From: Candidatus Daviesbacteria bacterium
Lineage (GTDB): Bacteria > Patescibacteriota > Microgenomatia > Daviesbacterales > UBA10151
DNA: 36,764 nucleotides
Assembly: GCA_030646805.1 (NCBI GenBank)
Contig: JAUSKZ010000001.1
Coordinates: 1 to 36,764, forward strand
Reading direction: 5' to 3'
Shown here: positions 14,829 through 23,673 of the stretch, in pieces
Layout: every line of letters starts with the position of its first letter
Position numbering within the stretch: position 1 is the first letter of the stretch
Position numbers and translations under genes: made by a program
Notes under the pieces: model-generated
What the model saw: only the letters and a program-made list of their open reading frames with translations
Database searches by the model: none
What the model was told of the DNA's origin: nothing

Positions 14829-15060
14829 AAAATTTCTGGAAAGAAAAATGTTCGGTAACGGCGTAGCCATACCCAAAGAACCAACTCCCCACGGAAACGA
14901 CTGGCAGTATGTCGGTTTTATTGGTGCGGGAAGACTTGAAAATAATTATATCTACACTGGCAACGATCCATTAATTTTATCTATCCCTGAACAACAGTTT
15001 GGGATTCCAAAGAAGGACGAAAAATTAATTGATGTTAATATCCAAAACTTTAAGTTGTAA
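14698..15060 (+). CDS. Hypothetical protein, probable 3' half of a frameshifted gene
   Basis: A 120-codon open frame from a GTG without a ribosome site. From about SPDPELKEVMFQPL onward it reads as convincing protein, with LTGIRKGEWMAEKF, IPKEPTPHGNDW and GAGRLENNYIYTGND segments. It overlaps the preceding frame by 131 bp and continues its apparent domain, which fits a +1 shift near 14700-14715. Its last 36 bp overlap the end of recJ on the other strand. Unknown function. Confidence 0.5.
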   Translation: MIRGLLPTGLPSASPDPELKEVMFQPLTREKRLTGIRKGEWMAEKFLERKMFGNGVAIPKEPTPHGNDWQYVGFIGAGRLENNYIYTGNDPLILSIPEQQFGIPKKDEKLIDVNIQNFKL

Positions 15061-16638
15061 GTTTTCTGAGCCGTTAAATTTATTTATCTCCAAAAAGTAG
15101 GCAATATCTACTACCCCCCGTTCTAAAACTTGTGACTCTAAACTACCTTTGGAGAAAGCGATGGCATCAACTCCTTCAGCTTTGAACTTAAGGTGTTGTC
15201 CATTACTTAAAGTTCGGCAATCACTTATTTTGACTTTTTTTGACCCGAAAATAGGGATGGGGTTTCCTTGACCGAAAGGCTCCAATTTCTCAAGAGTTTT
15301 TACCCAATTTTTATCAACTTTGGATAAATCTAATATCGCCTCAACTTTAAGTCCATTTTCTTTTTCTTCTATTAAAATACCTCCCATCACCTCATCCAAC
15401 TTCTTTTTAAACTCCTCTAATTTCTTTGTCTCTAGAGAAAACCCAGCTGCCTGAGGGTGACCACCTATATCTACCAAAAGATCCGCACAAATTCGCAAAG
15501 TTTCGACAATATTTAATCCATTAACTGACCTGGCTGAACCCTTACTTATAGTTTCACCTTCAGAGATAATAATCGTTGAAACTTTATACTCTTCAGCGAT
15601 CCTACCGGCGACTAATCCAATCACTCCCGGAATCCAATTAGGTGAATGAAGGAGTAAAATCTTCTTGCCAGTTAAATCCCCGCTTTGTAAGACTTGTCCC
15701 TTAGCTTCAGTGATCGCCTCAAGGGTATATTTTTTCTTCAAATCGTTGCTCTCACACAAGTGTCTTGCTAGGCTGATTGCTTTGACCGGATCTTTAGTAC
15801 AAAGCAGTCTTAAGGCCTCGATAGAATCCTCGAGTCTACCGACGGCGTTAATCCGAGGACCTAAAATCCGCCCGACATCTGAAGAGCTAATCTCACCTAA
15901 ATCCAAGGCGCACTCTCTCATTAAAGCTAAAAATCCCAACTTCTCTGTCCGGTTTAAAACCTTAAGCCCCGCTTGTACTAGAGGTCTATTGAGATTGGTT
16001 AAAGAAATTAAATCACAAATTGTTCCTACCGCTACCAAATCCAAAAACTCTTCAGAGTCTTTTTCTCCTAGCAACTCCCGGCTTAAACACCAAGCAACAG
16101 CTGAACCTGACATTTGAGTGGAATGAATTATTGATAACGCTTCAGGTAAAGCCTCCCTCGGCAGATGGTGGTCGGTAATAATTAAATCTATTCCTATTTT
16201 TTTGGCATATTTGGCCTGGTCCAAAGCCACGATTCCGTTATCAACGGTAATTACCAATTTAGCCCCCTTTTCCAAAGCCTTATCTAACCCAAATTCTGAT
16301 AACCCGTATCCTTCTTTTTCCCGGTGGGGGAGATACGGCAAAACCTTAGCCTTGAGTTTAGCCAAAGCTAAATACAGTATGGCGGTTCCACAAACTCCAT
16401 CGGCGTCATAATCACCATAGATAATAATTTGCTCATCCTCGCTTATAGCCTGTTTAATTCTTTCAACCGCCACTTTTATCCCGGCGAGTAATAAATCTTT
16501 TGAATAATTTTCAAGCTTTGGATTTAAAAATTCCTCCCGGTCTTCTTCTTTTATTTCTCGGTTGATAAGCAGCTGGTTTAATAAATCATCAGGGGAAAGA
16601 ATCGCGTTTTTAAAAGAAGGGGAGATTTGCCATTTCAT
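15025..16638 (-). CDS. recJ: Single-stranded-DNA-specific exonuclease RecJ
   Basis: A DHH-family 5'-3' exonuclease for recombination and mismatch repair, 537 residues and of normal length. Motifs that bind the catalytic metals are DYDADG (76-81), the ITVDNG segment (129-134) and the DHH motif ITDHH (154-158). GPRINAVGRL follows in the second half of the catalytic core. The DHHA1 nucleic-acid-binding domain contains GGHPQAAGFSL, and an OB-like C-terminal domain completes it. It overlaps the convergent hypothetical gene by 36 bp at its 3' end. The start ATG is 63 bp from the divergent CCA-adding enzyme. Confidence 0.95.
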   Translation of the reverse strand: MKWQISPSFKNAILSPDDLLNQLLINREIKEEDREEFLNPKLENYSKDLLLAGIKVAVERIKQAISEDEQIIIYGDYDADGVCGTAILYLALAKLKAKVLPYLPHREKEGYGLSEFGLDKALEKGAKLVITVDNGIVALDQAKYAKKIGIDLIITDHHLPREALPEALSIIHSTQMSGSAVAWCLSRELLGEKDSEEFLDLVAVGTICDLISLTNLNRPLVQAGLKVLNRTEKLGFLALMRECALDLGEISSSDVGRILGPRINAVGRLEDSIEALRLLCTKDPVKAISLARHLCESNDLKKKYTLEAITEAKGQVLQSGDLTGKKILLLHSPNWIPGVIGLVAGRIAEEYKVSTIIISEGETISKGSARSVNGLNIVETLRICADLLVDIGGHPQAAGFSLETKKLEEFKKKLDEVMGGILIEEKENGLKVEAILDLSKVDKNWVKTLEKLEPFGQGNPIPIFGSKKVKISDCRTLSNGQHLKFKAEGVDAIAFSKGSLESQVLERGVVDIAYFLEINKFNGSENLQLKVLDININ

Positions 16639-16663
16639 AACTTTTTATTCTAGCATACTTGAG

Positions 16664-16693
16664 TTTACACCAAGCTTCCTCAAGAGGTACAAT
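16664..16693 (+). promoter_or_regulatory. Promoter of the CCA-adding enzyme gene
   Basis: TTTACA (16664-16669), 18-nt spacer, TACAAT (16688-16693). The ATG at 16702 is 8 nt further, so the mRNA would be leaderless or nearly so. Confidence 0.45.
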
Positions 16694-16701
16694 AGCCTCA
16701 T

Positions 16702-18036
16702 ATGAAGTATCCATTACCAGATTATGTCAGTATTATTATGAAAAAGTTTAGTCAAGCCGACTTCCAAATCTATATTGTTGGAGGAGCAGTTCGTGATTTA
16801 CTTTTAGGACGAAGTGTTACAGATTGGGATTTTACAACCGACGCCAAACCTGAGGAGATTTTAAAGATTTTTCCGGAAGGATTTTATGACAATAAATTTG
16901 GGACAGTTGGAATTCCATTTGAGGATCAAATATTTGAAGTGACTACTATGCGAAAGGAGGGGATTTACCAAGATCACCGTCATCCAGCTGACGTTTTCTG
17001 GACAGATAAAATTGAGGAGGATTTGAGCAGACGGGATTTTACAATTAACGCCATGGCCTTATCTTTAAGTGGGGAAGTAATTGATTTATTTGGGGGACAG
17101 GAGGATTTAAAAAATAAACTTATCCGGGCAGTCAAAGACCCCACTACCCGCTTCCAAGAAGATGCCCTAAGAATGATCAAAGTTTTTAGATTAGTCAGTC
17201 AATTGGAATTTGAAATAGAAAAAGAAACTTTTGAATCAATCAAGCAAAACAGGCAACTAATAAGCTCGATTTCCTGGGAGCGAATCCGGGATGAGCTTTT
17301 TAAACTTCTTGTTGGCATGAATCCATACATAGGTATTGTTAAACTTAGGGAGGCGGGGATTTTAGCAATTATTTTACCGGAGTTGGAAGTTTGTTTTGGG
17401 ATAAAACAGGAAGGGCCAAAACATGATCGAGTCTATGACGTTGGCGAGCACTCTCTACTCTCTTTAAAGGAAAGTCCCTCTAAAGATCCTTTAGTTCGAC
17501 TTGCTGTTTTAATTCATGATATCGGCAAAGCTGATACTGTAAGAGTCGAAGAAGACGGCAACGTCACTTTTTATAACCACGATGTAGTTGGAGGTCACTT
17601 AGCTTTAAAAATTGCTGATCGTTTCAAACTTTCAAAAACTCAAAAAGATAAATTATTCCGGTTAGTTAGATGGCATCTTTTTACAGTCGATGAAAACCAA
17701 ACAGATTCAGCCATCAGAAGATTTATTACCAATATTGGGGTAGAAAATATCGATGATATGATGGACCTTCGGATTGCGGACCGGTTAGGTGGGGGAACTC
17801 AAAAAGCGGTTTCTTGGAGGATGGAGGAGTTCCAAAGAAAAATTAAACAAGTTTTAACAAAACCTTTCTCAGTTACTGACTTAAAAGTTAACGGACAGGA
17901 TGTTATGAAAATATTAAATATCCCTCCCAGCCGAAAAGTTGGCGAAGTCTTAGATAAATTATTTGAAGAAGTTGTGGAAGACTCTTCAAAGAATAATCGG
18001 GAATACCTTCTTAATAGAATTAAGCAATTAGAATAA
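16702..18036 (+). CDS. cca: CCA tRNA nucleotidyltransferase with HD domain
   Basis: A class II nucleotidyltransferase that adds or repairs the 3' CCA of tRNA, 444 residues. The head domain has GGAVRD (27-32) and the metal-binding DWD (41-43), followed by RRDFTINAMA (110-119) and the template motif EDALRMIK (153-160) of the neck. An HD phosphohydrolase-type domain carries His272-Asp273 (IHDIGKAD), which in other bacteria gives phosphatase or phosphodiesterase activity. A poly(A) polymerase is the alternative for this family, but an HD-bearing protein of this length is usually the CCA enzyme. Its end is 4 bp from the convergent S23-type gene. Confidence 0.92.
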   Translation: MKYPLPDYVSIIMKKFSQADFQIYIVGGAVRDLLLGRSVTDWDFTTDAKPEEILKIFPEGFYDNKFGTVGIPFEDQIFEVTTMRKEGIYQDHRHPADVFWTDKIEEDLSRRDFTINAMALSLSGEVIDLFGGQEDLKNKLIRAVKDPTTRFQEDALRMIKVFRLVSQLEFEIEKETFESIKQNRQLISSISWERIRDELFKLLVGMNPYIGIVKLREAGILAIILPELEVCFGIKQEGPKHDRVYDVGEHSLLSLKESPSKDPLVRLAVLIHDIGKADTVRVEEDGNVTFYNHDVVGGHLALKIADRFKLSKTQKDKLFRLVRWHLFTVDENQTDSAIRRFITNIGVENIDDMMDLRIADRLGGGTQKAVSWRMEEFQRKIKQVLTKPFSVTDLKVNGQDVMKILNIPPSRKVGEVLDKLFEEVVEDSSKNNREYLLNRIKQLE

Positions 18037-18040
18037 GGAA

Positions 18041-18412
18041 TTAAGCTTTAATATAAATTTTTGAAGCTTTAATTAATCCATTAATTAGTTTATGAACCTC
18101 TAATATCTGTTGTATTAACTCCCTATAAGAAGTTTCATTTACGTAACCCACGTCTTTTGAAACAAGAATTTGATTTTCTAGTTCTGTTGTTGACCCTAGA
18201 GCCATATAATAAAATTGAACTTTTTCTTTATATGATTTTCGGGAAAATCCTTCCGCGATATTACTGGACACAGAAATAGAACAACGCCTCATTTGATCAA
18301 CCAAAGAATATCTTTCTTCAGCAGGAAAAAATTTTGTGCATCTATAAATAGACAAAACTAGTTTATGTGCTCTTTGCCAGGTAATTAAATCCTTAAAAGA
18401 TTGAATCGACAT
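18041..18412 (-). CDS. Four-helix-bundle protein (S23/IVS family)
   Basis: A 123-residue helical protein with the family landmarks FKDLITWQRAHKL, LVDQMRRCSISVSSNIAEG and the C-terminal helix pair. Members occur in 23S rRNA intervening sequences, near diversity-generating retroelements (as the Avd protein) and as free-standing genes that are abundant in CPR genomes. Here it is free-standing: no reverse transcriptase or variable repeat is nearby. The positively charged face suggests nucleic-acid binding, but no function is established. It lies 39 bp after secF on the same strand. Confidence 0.88.
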   Translation of the reverse strand: MSIQSFKDLITWQRAHKLVLSIYRCTKFFPAEERYSLVDQMRRCSISVSSNIAEGFSRKSYKEKVQFYYMALGSTTELENQILVSKDVGYVNETSYRELIQQILEVHKLINGLIKASKIYIKA

Positions 18413-18451
18413 TTAGATCCTTTATTCTTAATTCTATCCGCTTTATTCTAA

Positions 18452-19339
18452 CTAGTGGCCTAACTTCTCTTCCCACAAAACCAGTAGTGCTGTAGCATTA
18501 AAAATTGAGGAGTAGGTTCCAGAAATAATTCCTACTAGAAGGGCCACCACAAACCATTTAATAGACTCTCCTCCAAAAAGAAGTAAGGCTAAAAGGACGA
18601 AAACTACAGTTAAAGAGGTGCCGAGGGACCGGACCAGAGTTTGGACAATCGAAATATTAGCTACCTCGATAAACCTTTTAGATAAGTGTTTCGGGAGATT
18701 TTCCCGGATCCGATCAAAAACCACAATCGTATCATGAACCGAAAAACCAATAATGGTTAAAAGAGCGCTGACAAATAATATATCAATCTCGACTCCTAAA
18801 TAGTGGCCTAAAATTGAGAAAACTCCCACTACTACTAAAACGTCGTGAAGTAAGGCTAAGACAGCTACAATTCCAAATCTCCACGGAGAGGTGGGTCTCG
18901 GAACCTTCCTAAATGAGAAAGCTAAATATAAAACTATCATTACTGCGGCTAAGATAATGGCTATTACGGCGTTCTTGGTAGTCTCAGAGCCAATCACCGG
19001 TCCAACGCTCTCTACTCTCTCCACAGTTACTTTTCCAAACTTCTCTTCAACCTTTTTTTGTGCCTCAAAAATCTGACCCTCTTCAGAGTGTTTAGCTTTG
19101 ATAATATAGGAATTACTTCCAGACTCCGCAATACTGGAAACACTTAAGCCCGAGTTGGTAATAACTGTTGAAAGTTGATCTTTTTCAATAGTCTTCTCGA
19201 ATTTGTATTCCAATAAAACTCCACCAGAAAAATCAATTCCTAAATTTAAGCCGTATTTAACAAGAGAGATGGTTCCTGGGAGAATAATTAAAAATGAAAT
19301 TATAAAAAATATAAACTTCTTGTTCATCAAAGTATTCAT
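18452..19339 (-). CDS. secF: Protein translocase subunit SecF
   Basis: A 295-residue membrane protein of the SecDF complex, which uses the proton motive force to help move proteins through SecYEG. TM1 is near 8-30, followed by the family signature GLNLGIDFSGGVLLEYKF, a periplasmic-side domain, and five further membrane segments that include SVHDTIVVFDRIREN, the conserved stretch with the proton-pathway Asp. Its ATG overlaps the stop of the 114-residue gene by 4 bp. It is separate from secD by two small genes rather than adjacent to it. Confidence 0.94.
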   Translation of the reverse strand: MNTLMNKKFIFFIISFLIILPGTISLVKYGLNLGIDFSGGVLLEYKFEKTIEKDQLSTVITNSGLSVSSIAESGSNSYIIKAKHSEEGQIFEAQKKVEEKFGKVTVERVESVGPVIGSETTKNAVIAIILAAVMIVLYLAFSFRKVPRPTSPWRFGIVAVLALLHDVLVVVGVFSILGHYLGVEIDILFVSALLTIIGFSVHDTIVVFDRIRENLPKHLSKRFIEVANISIVQTLVRSLGTSLTVVFVLLALLLFGGESIKWFVVALLVGIISGTYSSIFNATALLVLWEEKLGH

Positions 19340-19680
19340 TTCAGACTCCCTTTAGCCTCTCTGTGCGCCTCTTCAATATCTTTGTGAAAGTCTTTGATAA
19401 TATCGCTCGCGGCCGTTTTAATCTCTTTTTCAATACCTGAAGATTTGTCATTTAGAAAATTAAGTAGTTCCCGATTTTTAGGATTTTCCTGCATCTTGCG
19501 AATAAAGACACTTTTTTCAGAGTCAGTCAACTTTGATAAAACTAGATTTAAAATCTCGTGGTGAATAATCGAATCTAGTAAAGATGCCAGATGTTTCTTT
19601 TGAGACTCATCAAGGTTAAGTTCATCTAACTTAATAATTACCGATTCTATTTCAATAATATGCGAATAAAAATAACTCAT
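19336..19680 (-). CDS. Hypothetical helical protein between secD and secF (114 aa)
   Basis: A 114-residue soluble protein, almost wholly helical and acidic/basic mixed, with a central segment KLTDSEKSVFIRKMQENPKN. The pattern resembles the DUF5663-type small proteins found in CPR genomes, but I am not certain. It overlaps both neighbours by 4 bp (ATGA), so it is translated with secF and the 289-residue gene. The position suggests a link to secretion or to the neighbouring membrane protein; no mechanism can be read from the sequence. Confidence 0.6.
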   Translation of the reverse strand: MSYFYSHIIEIESVIIKLDELNLDESQKKHLASLLDSIIHHEILNLVLSKLTDSEKSVFIRKMQENPKNRELLNFLNDKSSGIEKEIKTAASDIIKDFHKDIEEAHREAKGSLK

Positions 19681-20546
19681 TTTGGTCCAATTGGTCCAAG
19701 TTGAACAATATCTTCCGGATCATCAATAAAAAAATATAGAACCGGACCCTTTCTTGGTCCAGCCGCTAAACTTAACTCATGCATCACTTCGGGAGAGCCA
19801 CCCAAATGTTTACCCGTCCACTCTCCGGGCCCAGCATCACCAATTACCGTCACCACCCCTTGTCCAGTTTTAGGATTTACTAAAAGCATCTTTCTAAATT
19901 TAGAAAAATCCCGGTATCTTCCAACATTCTCAGCAAACCCTGGAGCTAGAAACGTTTGGACGGCGATATAATACTTTTCTCGAAGTCGATCTTTTTCTCC
20001 AAAGGCCGCCTCAGAAGGGGTAAAGTACCCCCAAGCCCCAAGTCCCGGAGCGATCCCAGCTCCCCCAAACATCGCCCACTCTGTTGCGCTTTCAGCGTGT
20101 TTATTTAAACTGTCTCCCGGATAACGATAAAGATGTTGCTCTCCTCCTATTAAACCATAACTTCTATTTAATCTAATACCTTGGATCTCAGATTCTGTTT
20201 TCAAGTTAAAATTTTCAGATAAAATTTTACTGACATTACCCTCTTCTTCCTGATTTAACTTCCTGACCTCTTTTGGCAATACCCCGTCAAGCTTCTGAGC
20301 AAGCTCAGTGTTAGAATCTGATAGTTTAGTTATGTGGGCGTTATCAACCAAAACTTGATTATGAGTTACCGGCAAGACACTCATCCCGGGGGTTGTTAAA
20401 AGCATTAACCCTCCTAAACCCCCTAGAGTTAGGTGTCTGACCGTATCCCCATGGGTAGTAAGTAACTTCTCAGAAACCGCCCGGTGCTTCCCCAGCCATT
20501 TTTTTCTTAAAAACTCATAGTGAGGGTGTCGACTTTTAAATTTCAT
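19677..20546 (-). CDS. Conserved hypothetical protein after secD (289 aa)
   Basis: Unrecognised. The start at ATG 20546 is preferred: it follows the secD stop by one base, whereas the longer frame to 20594 would overlap secD by 47 bp. One hydrophobic segment lies near residues 38-58 (LGGLGGLMLLTTPG). The C-terminal third, VVTVIGDAGPGEWTGKHLGG through VLYFFIDDPEDIVQLGP, has the look of a small beta-rich catalytic or barrel domain, perhaps cell-wall related; that is only an impression. It is probably cotranscribed with secD and secF. Confidence 0.65.
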   Translation of the reverse strand: MKFKSRHPHYEFLRKKWLGKHRAVSEKLLTTHGDTVRHLTLGGLGGLMLLTTPGMSVLPVTHNQVLVDNAHITKLSDSNTELAQKLDGVLPKEVRKLNQEEEGNVSKILSENFNLKTESEIQGIRLNRSYGLIGGEQHLYRYPGDSLNKHAESATEWAMFGGAGIAPGLGAWGYFTPSEAAFGEKDRLREKYYIAVQTFLAPGFAENVGRYRDFSKFRKMLLVNPKTGQGVVTVIGDAGPGEWTGKHLGGSPEVMHELSLAAGPRKGPVLYFFIDDPEDIVQLGPIGPK

Positions 20547-20547
20547 C

Positions 20548-21849
20548 TTAATTTTTAAAACGCGGCAGCATTCTGAGCAAGTTTCGGCTGACAATTATGG
20601 CTGAAAACATCGAGACCAAGATTCCTATCGTTAAAGTTAAAGCAAAACCGCGAACCACACTTGTTCCGAATAAATATAAAATGAAGGCGGTGATAAGAGA
20701 CGAACTGTTAGAATCTCGGATCGAAGTCCAGGCTCTTCTAAACCCTTGTTCCAAAGCGATGCTACCTTTTTTCCCCAAACGCTCCTCCTCTTTAATTCTT
20801 TCAAAAGTTAAAATATTGGCATCAACCGCCATGCCAATCGATAAAATAACCCCGGCGATCCCAGCTAAAGTTAGGGTTACTGGGGGGATAATAAATAATC
20901 CTGTCCGAAATATTGCTAAAACGAGCAGGGTATAGACAACTAGGGCGATATTGGCAATCAACCCGTATATTCCATAATAGGCAACCATAAAAATCATTAT
21001 CGTCAAAAGCCCAATCCCCCCGGCTAAAAAGCTTTTTTGAACTGATTCAGCACCCAGAGTTGCTCCGATCGATCTTTGTTGTAAAATAGTGATTGGCACG
21101 GGGAGAGCTCCAGCGTTTAGCTGAATGCTTAGGTTTTTGGCTTCCTCAAGACTAAAGTTACCTGAGATTACAGCAGAGCCTGCAACTATCTCAGTTTGGA
21201 CAATTGGTGGTGGCCAAAGTAGTGGCTCCTCATCTAAAAACATCGCCAAGGGCTTGCCAATATTTCTTTTGGTCACTTCAGCAAATTTACTTTTCCCAGC
21301 TTCTGAAAACTCAATTAAAACCTGAGGACCACTTCCTGCTCGAGAAGAATCAAAAGTTACCTGGGTCTTTTTTAAATCTGCCCCAGTCAAGCCGGTGGGT
21401 TTGGTAATGCTTAAGTAATTTATTCTCCCCGATTCCGAAGCTTCGGCCGAAGGAGATGAAAGTAGTTCTCGAAAATCCAGTTGGGCAGTTTTACCAACTA
21501 AATCCACCGCAGCTTGTGTATCTTGAATTCCCGGCATCTCAACCAAGATCCTCCTTTCATCCCCAACTTTTGACGTTTGAACTGTTGCCTCGGAAACTCC
21601 ATAAAAATTAACTCTTCTCTCAATCACCCTCTTGGCTGATTCCAAGGCTTCATCGCGGCTTTCTGGTTCTATTTTATTCATCGTGGCTGCAAGAACGAGT
21701 TCTGTTCCACCTTGTAAATCGAGTCCAAGTTTTAAGGGAAATTTTCCAACCCCTATAATTTCCGGAATCTGAGGGAATTTAGGAACATTAACCCAAACTC
21801 CAAAGAGCGTTAGCATCACTATTAATCCTAAGATTAGTCTTGGTTGCAT
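20548..21849 (-). CDS. secD: Protein translocase subunit SecD
   Basis: A 433-residue partner of SecF. TM1 is near 5-20, then the signature KLGLDLQGGTELVLAA, the P1 periplasmic domains (short compared with E. coli SecD, as in many CPR), and five C-terminal membrane segments with SIGMAVDANILTFERIKEE. The coding stretch 21435-21453 contains overlapping palindromes CCGAAGCTTCGG and CTTCGGCCGAAG inside a variable loop of the P1 region, perhaps a small in-frame repeat. It follows the winged-helix gene by 24 bp. Confidence 0.94.
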   Translation of the reverse strand: MQPRLILGLIVMLTLFGVWVNVPKFPQIPEIIGVGKFPLKLGLDLQGGTELVLAATMNKIEPESRDEALESAKRVIERRVNFYGVSEATVQTSKVGDERRILVEMPGIQDTQAAVDLVGKTAQLDFRELLSSPSAEASESGRINYLSITKPTGLTGADLKKTQVTFDSSRAGSGPQVLIEFSEAGKSKFAEVTKRNIGKPLAMFLDEEPLLWPPPIVQTEIVAGSAVISGNFSLEEAKNLSIQLNAGALPVPITILQQRSIGATLGAESVQKSFLAGGIGLLTIMIFMVAYYGIYGLIANIALVVYTLLVLAIFRTGLFIIPPVTLTLAGIAGVILSIGMAVDANILTFERIKEEERLGKKGSIALEQGFRRAWTSIRDSNSSSLITAFILYLFGTSVVRGFALTLTIGILVSMFSAIIVSRNLLRMLPRFKN

Positions 21850-21873
21850 GAAGATTCTTTTAGATTTAAATAT

Positions 21874-22458
21874 TTAGACGACCAATCCCGAAAGTAGATC
21901 TTCTTCGTCACCCATAATCAGCACTTTAGGTTGGGTCAATACTTTTAAAATAAATGGGTCACGACGTTTAACCCTAAAGTTAAATTCCGACTCATCCATA
22001 AATGAATAGTTAATCTCCGCCTCTCTTCTGGCCTGCTCGTCCGAAATAATCGCTTGAAGTTCGGGCGAGACTATTTGTCCAACCACTAGAATATCAACAT
22101 CATCTGGGGCCGAAGGGTGATTCTTAAGATAGCGCAGAGAAATTAAGGCAAACTTTATTTTACCTAATTTATTTTTATTTTTGACGATCTCTCCGCCAAC
22201 CCCGGTTGACTTGGCAACAAATCCTAAAAGTTCCCGATAATAAACATAATCTTTACGAAAATGGTAAAGCCTGCGGTTGGCTCTCCACTCGGAGGTGACC
22301 ATATTAAACTTTTCCATCCTCAAAAGCTCACGCCTAACGGCGTTAATCTCTTCATCGACTCGACGAACGATCTCACGGACATGTAAAAGTGGTTCTGTGG
22401 TGGTTAAAAGCAACTTTAAAAGTTTAACCCGGACTTTTGATATAAATAACTCTTCCAT
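21874..22458 (-). CDS. Winged-helix regulator with nucleotidyltransferase-like domain
   Basis: A 194-residue protein with an N-terminal winged helix (about 1-72; helix-turn-helix HVREIVRRVDEEINAVRREL, then a beta wing) and a C-terminal domain containing DDVDILVVG (119-127), similar to the metal-binding DxD of minimal nucleotidyltransferases. The usual GS motif of an active enzyme is not obvious, so it may be a degenerate sensor. Such fusions are common in archaea and CPR genomes. It sits between the DUF3048 gene and secD and could regulate this operon. DNA targets are unknown. Confidence 0.75.
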   Translation of the reverse strand: MEELFISKVRVKLLKLLLTTTEPLLHVREIVRRVDEEINAVRRELLRMEKFNMVTSEWRANRRLYHFRKDYVYYRELLGFVAKSTGVGGEIVKNKNKLGKIKFALISLRYLKNHPSAPDDVDILVVGQIVSPELQAIISDEQARREAEINYSFMDESEFNFRVKRRDPFILKVLTQPKVLIMGDEEDLLSGLVV

Positions 22459-22487
22459 TCGCTCTTCCTTTCTGAGCAGAAATTATC

Positions 22488-23669
22488 TTAGTAATTTACT
22501 TTTGATCCTTCCGGGACAGTTTGGATCCAAAGCTGACCTTTATTAAAGATTATCTCTTTACCTTTACTATCAACAAACTTAGTTCTTTTGGTCCGATCCG
22601 CTTTAATCCATTTGCCTTCGGTAACTTTACCATCCATGAAAATTAAGGCACTACCTTCCCCGATAGTTTTATAAATTAGATGAACATTATTTTCGTAACC
22701 GTCGTTGGCTCTTGACTCTCTTTGAAATTGAACAACGATATTTTTAGATGATAGTTGTTGGTTGGTATTTAAATCAGCGTGTGCTACTCCACCGTTATCG
22801 CGTTTATAACAATTGCATCCGCCATCATAATACCAACTGACACTGTAGCTCGTATGACCTTGCCAAAAGTCAACGTCAATTTTGGTCGCTTGAGCCAAGT
22901 TATTATCTTTGGAAGGAGCATCTTCTTTAAATTTCCAAGGTACAAAGGCGTTATTCCAACTTACTCCCTTAAGATCTTTGGCCGTCCAACCCTTTTTTTC
23001 TCCAACCGCCCAAAGTTTTTGGGTAGTTGAATACATAGTATGCTCGGTAGCCACTGCCCGACCTAATCTTTGATAATCTCTCCAATAGGTTGGGAAACCA
23101 ATCCCGAATTGGTTTAAGGATTTAATTCCATACTTAATAATTTGACCGAGTGCATCAGCCGGACCTGAGGTATTAGCACCACCAACGTGGGCGTATAGCG
23201 GATCATACTCCGAGGCCCAGTCTAAAAAGTAAGTCCTAGCTGACCTAACAGGTCCAACTTGAACATCACCTAAATTACAATAATAAACTGCCATAAAGCG
23301 GGTTATGCCACCTTCTGCCACCGCCTCATAAACTATATCTGCTGAAGAAAGACCCGATTGTGGCCGGGATTCTTCGTGATTTTCAATCATCACTGCCAAG
23401 GGGCGTCTTTGAGTCCAGTTTTCCTTGGCCCTTTTGGTGTGGAGCGCCCCATTTAGCGGACACTCTTCGGTTCGAGGTTCTTTGGGATCTTCAGTGATCA
23501 CCGAGGCTGGACCAGGCAGGGCACTAGTTAAGGAGGTAGCACTTTGACCAAGACTGGTGTTTGAGAAAAGGGAATAAGATCCTCCGGCCGAAACCACAAA
23601 GATAACGACTGCCAGAAGTGTTAATACTAGGCTTTTTTGGACGGTAGTTAAATCGTTTAGAAAATTCAT
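22488..23669 (-). CDS. DUF3048 (YerB-like) cell-surface protein
   Basis: A 393-residue protein with one N-terminal membrane segment (about 13-33), facing outward. The two-part DUF3048 domain is clear: RPLAVMIENHEESRPQSGLSSADIVYE with GGITRFMAVYY, then later FVDSKGKEIIFNKGQLWIQ. The family includes B. subtilis YerB and is widespread in Gram-positives and CPR; its molecular function is not known. The N-terminal segment lacks a lipobox Cys at the right place, so it is probably a membrane anchor rather than a lipoprotein. It begins 4 bp after the DUF4446 gene. Confidence 0.88.
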   Translation of the reverse strand: MNFLNDLTTVQKSLVLTLLAVVIFVVSAGGSYSLFSNTSLGQSATSLTSALPGPASVITEDPKEPRTEECPLNGALHTKRAKENWTQRRPLAVMIENHEESRPQSGLSSADIVYEAVAEGGITRFMAVYYCNLGDVQVGPVRSARTYFLDWASEYDPLYAHVGGANTSGPADALGQIIKYGIKSLNQFGIGFPTYWRDYQRLGRAVATEHTMYSTTQKLWAVGEKKGWTAKDLKGVSWNNAFVPWKFKEDAPSKDNNLAQATKIDVDFWQGHTSYSVSWYYDGGCNCYKRDNGGVAHADLNTNQQLSSKNIVVQFQRESRANDGYENNVHLIYKTIGEGSALIFMDGKVTEGKWIKADRTKRTKFVDSKGKEIIFNKGQLWIQTVPEGSKVNY

Positions 23670-23673
23670 TTTA

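Noticed and set aside
18041-18412. Diversity-generating retroelement (Avd-like protein)
   Set aside because: No reverse transcriptase, template repeat or variable repeat nearby; free-standing S23-type proteins are common.
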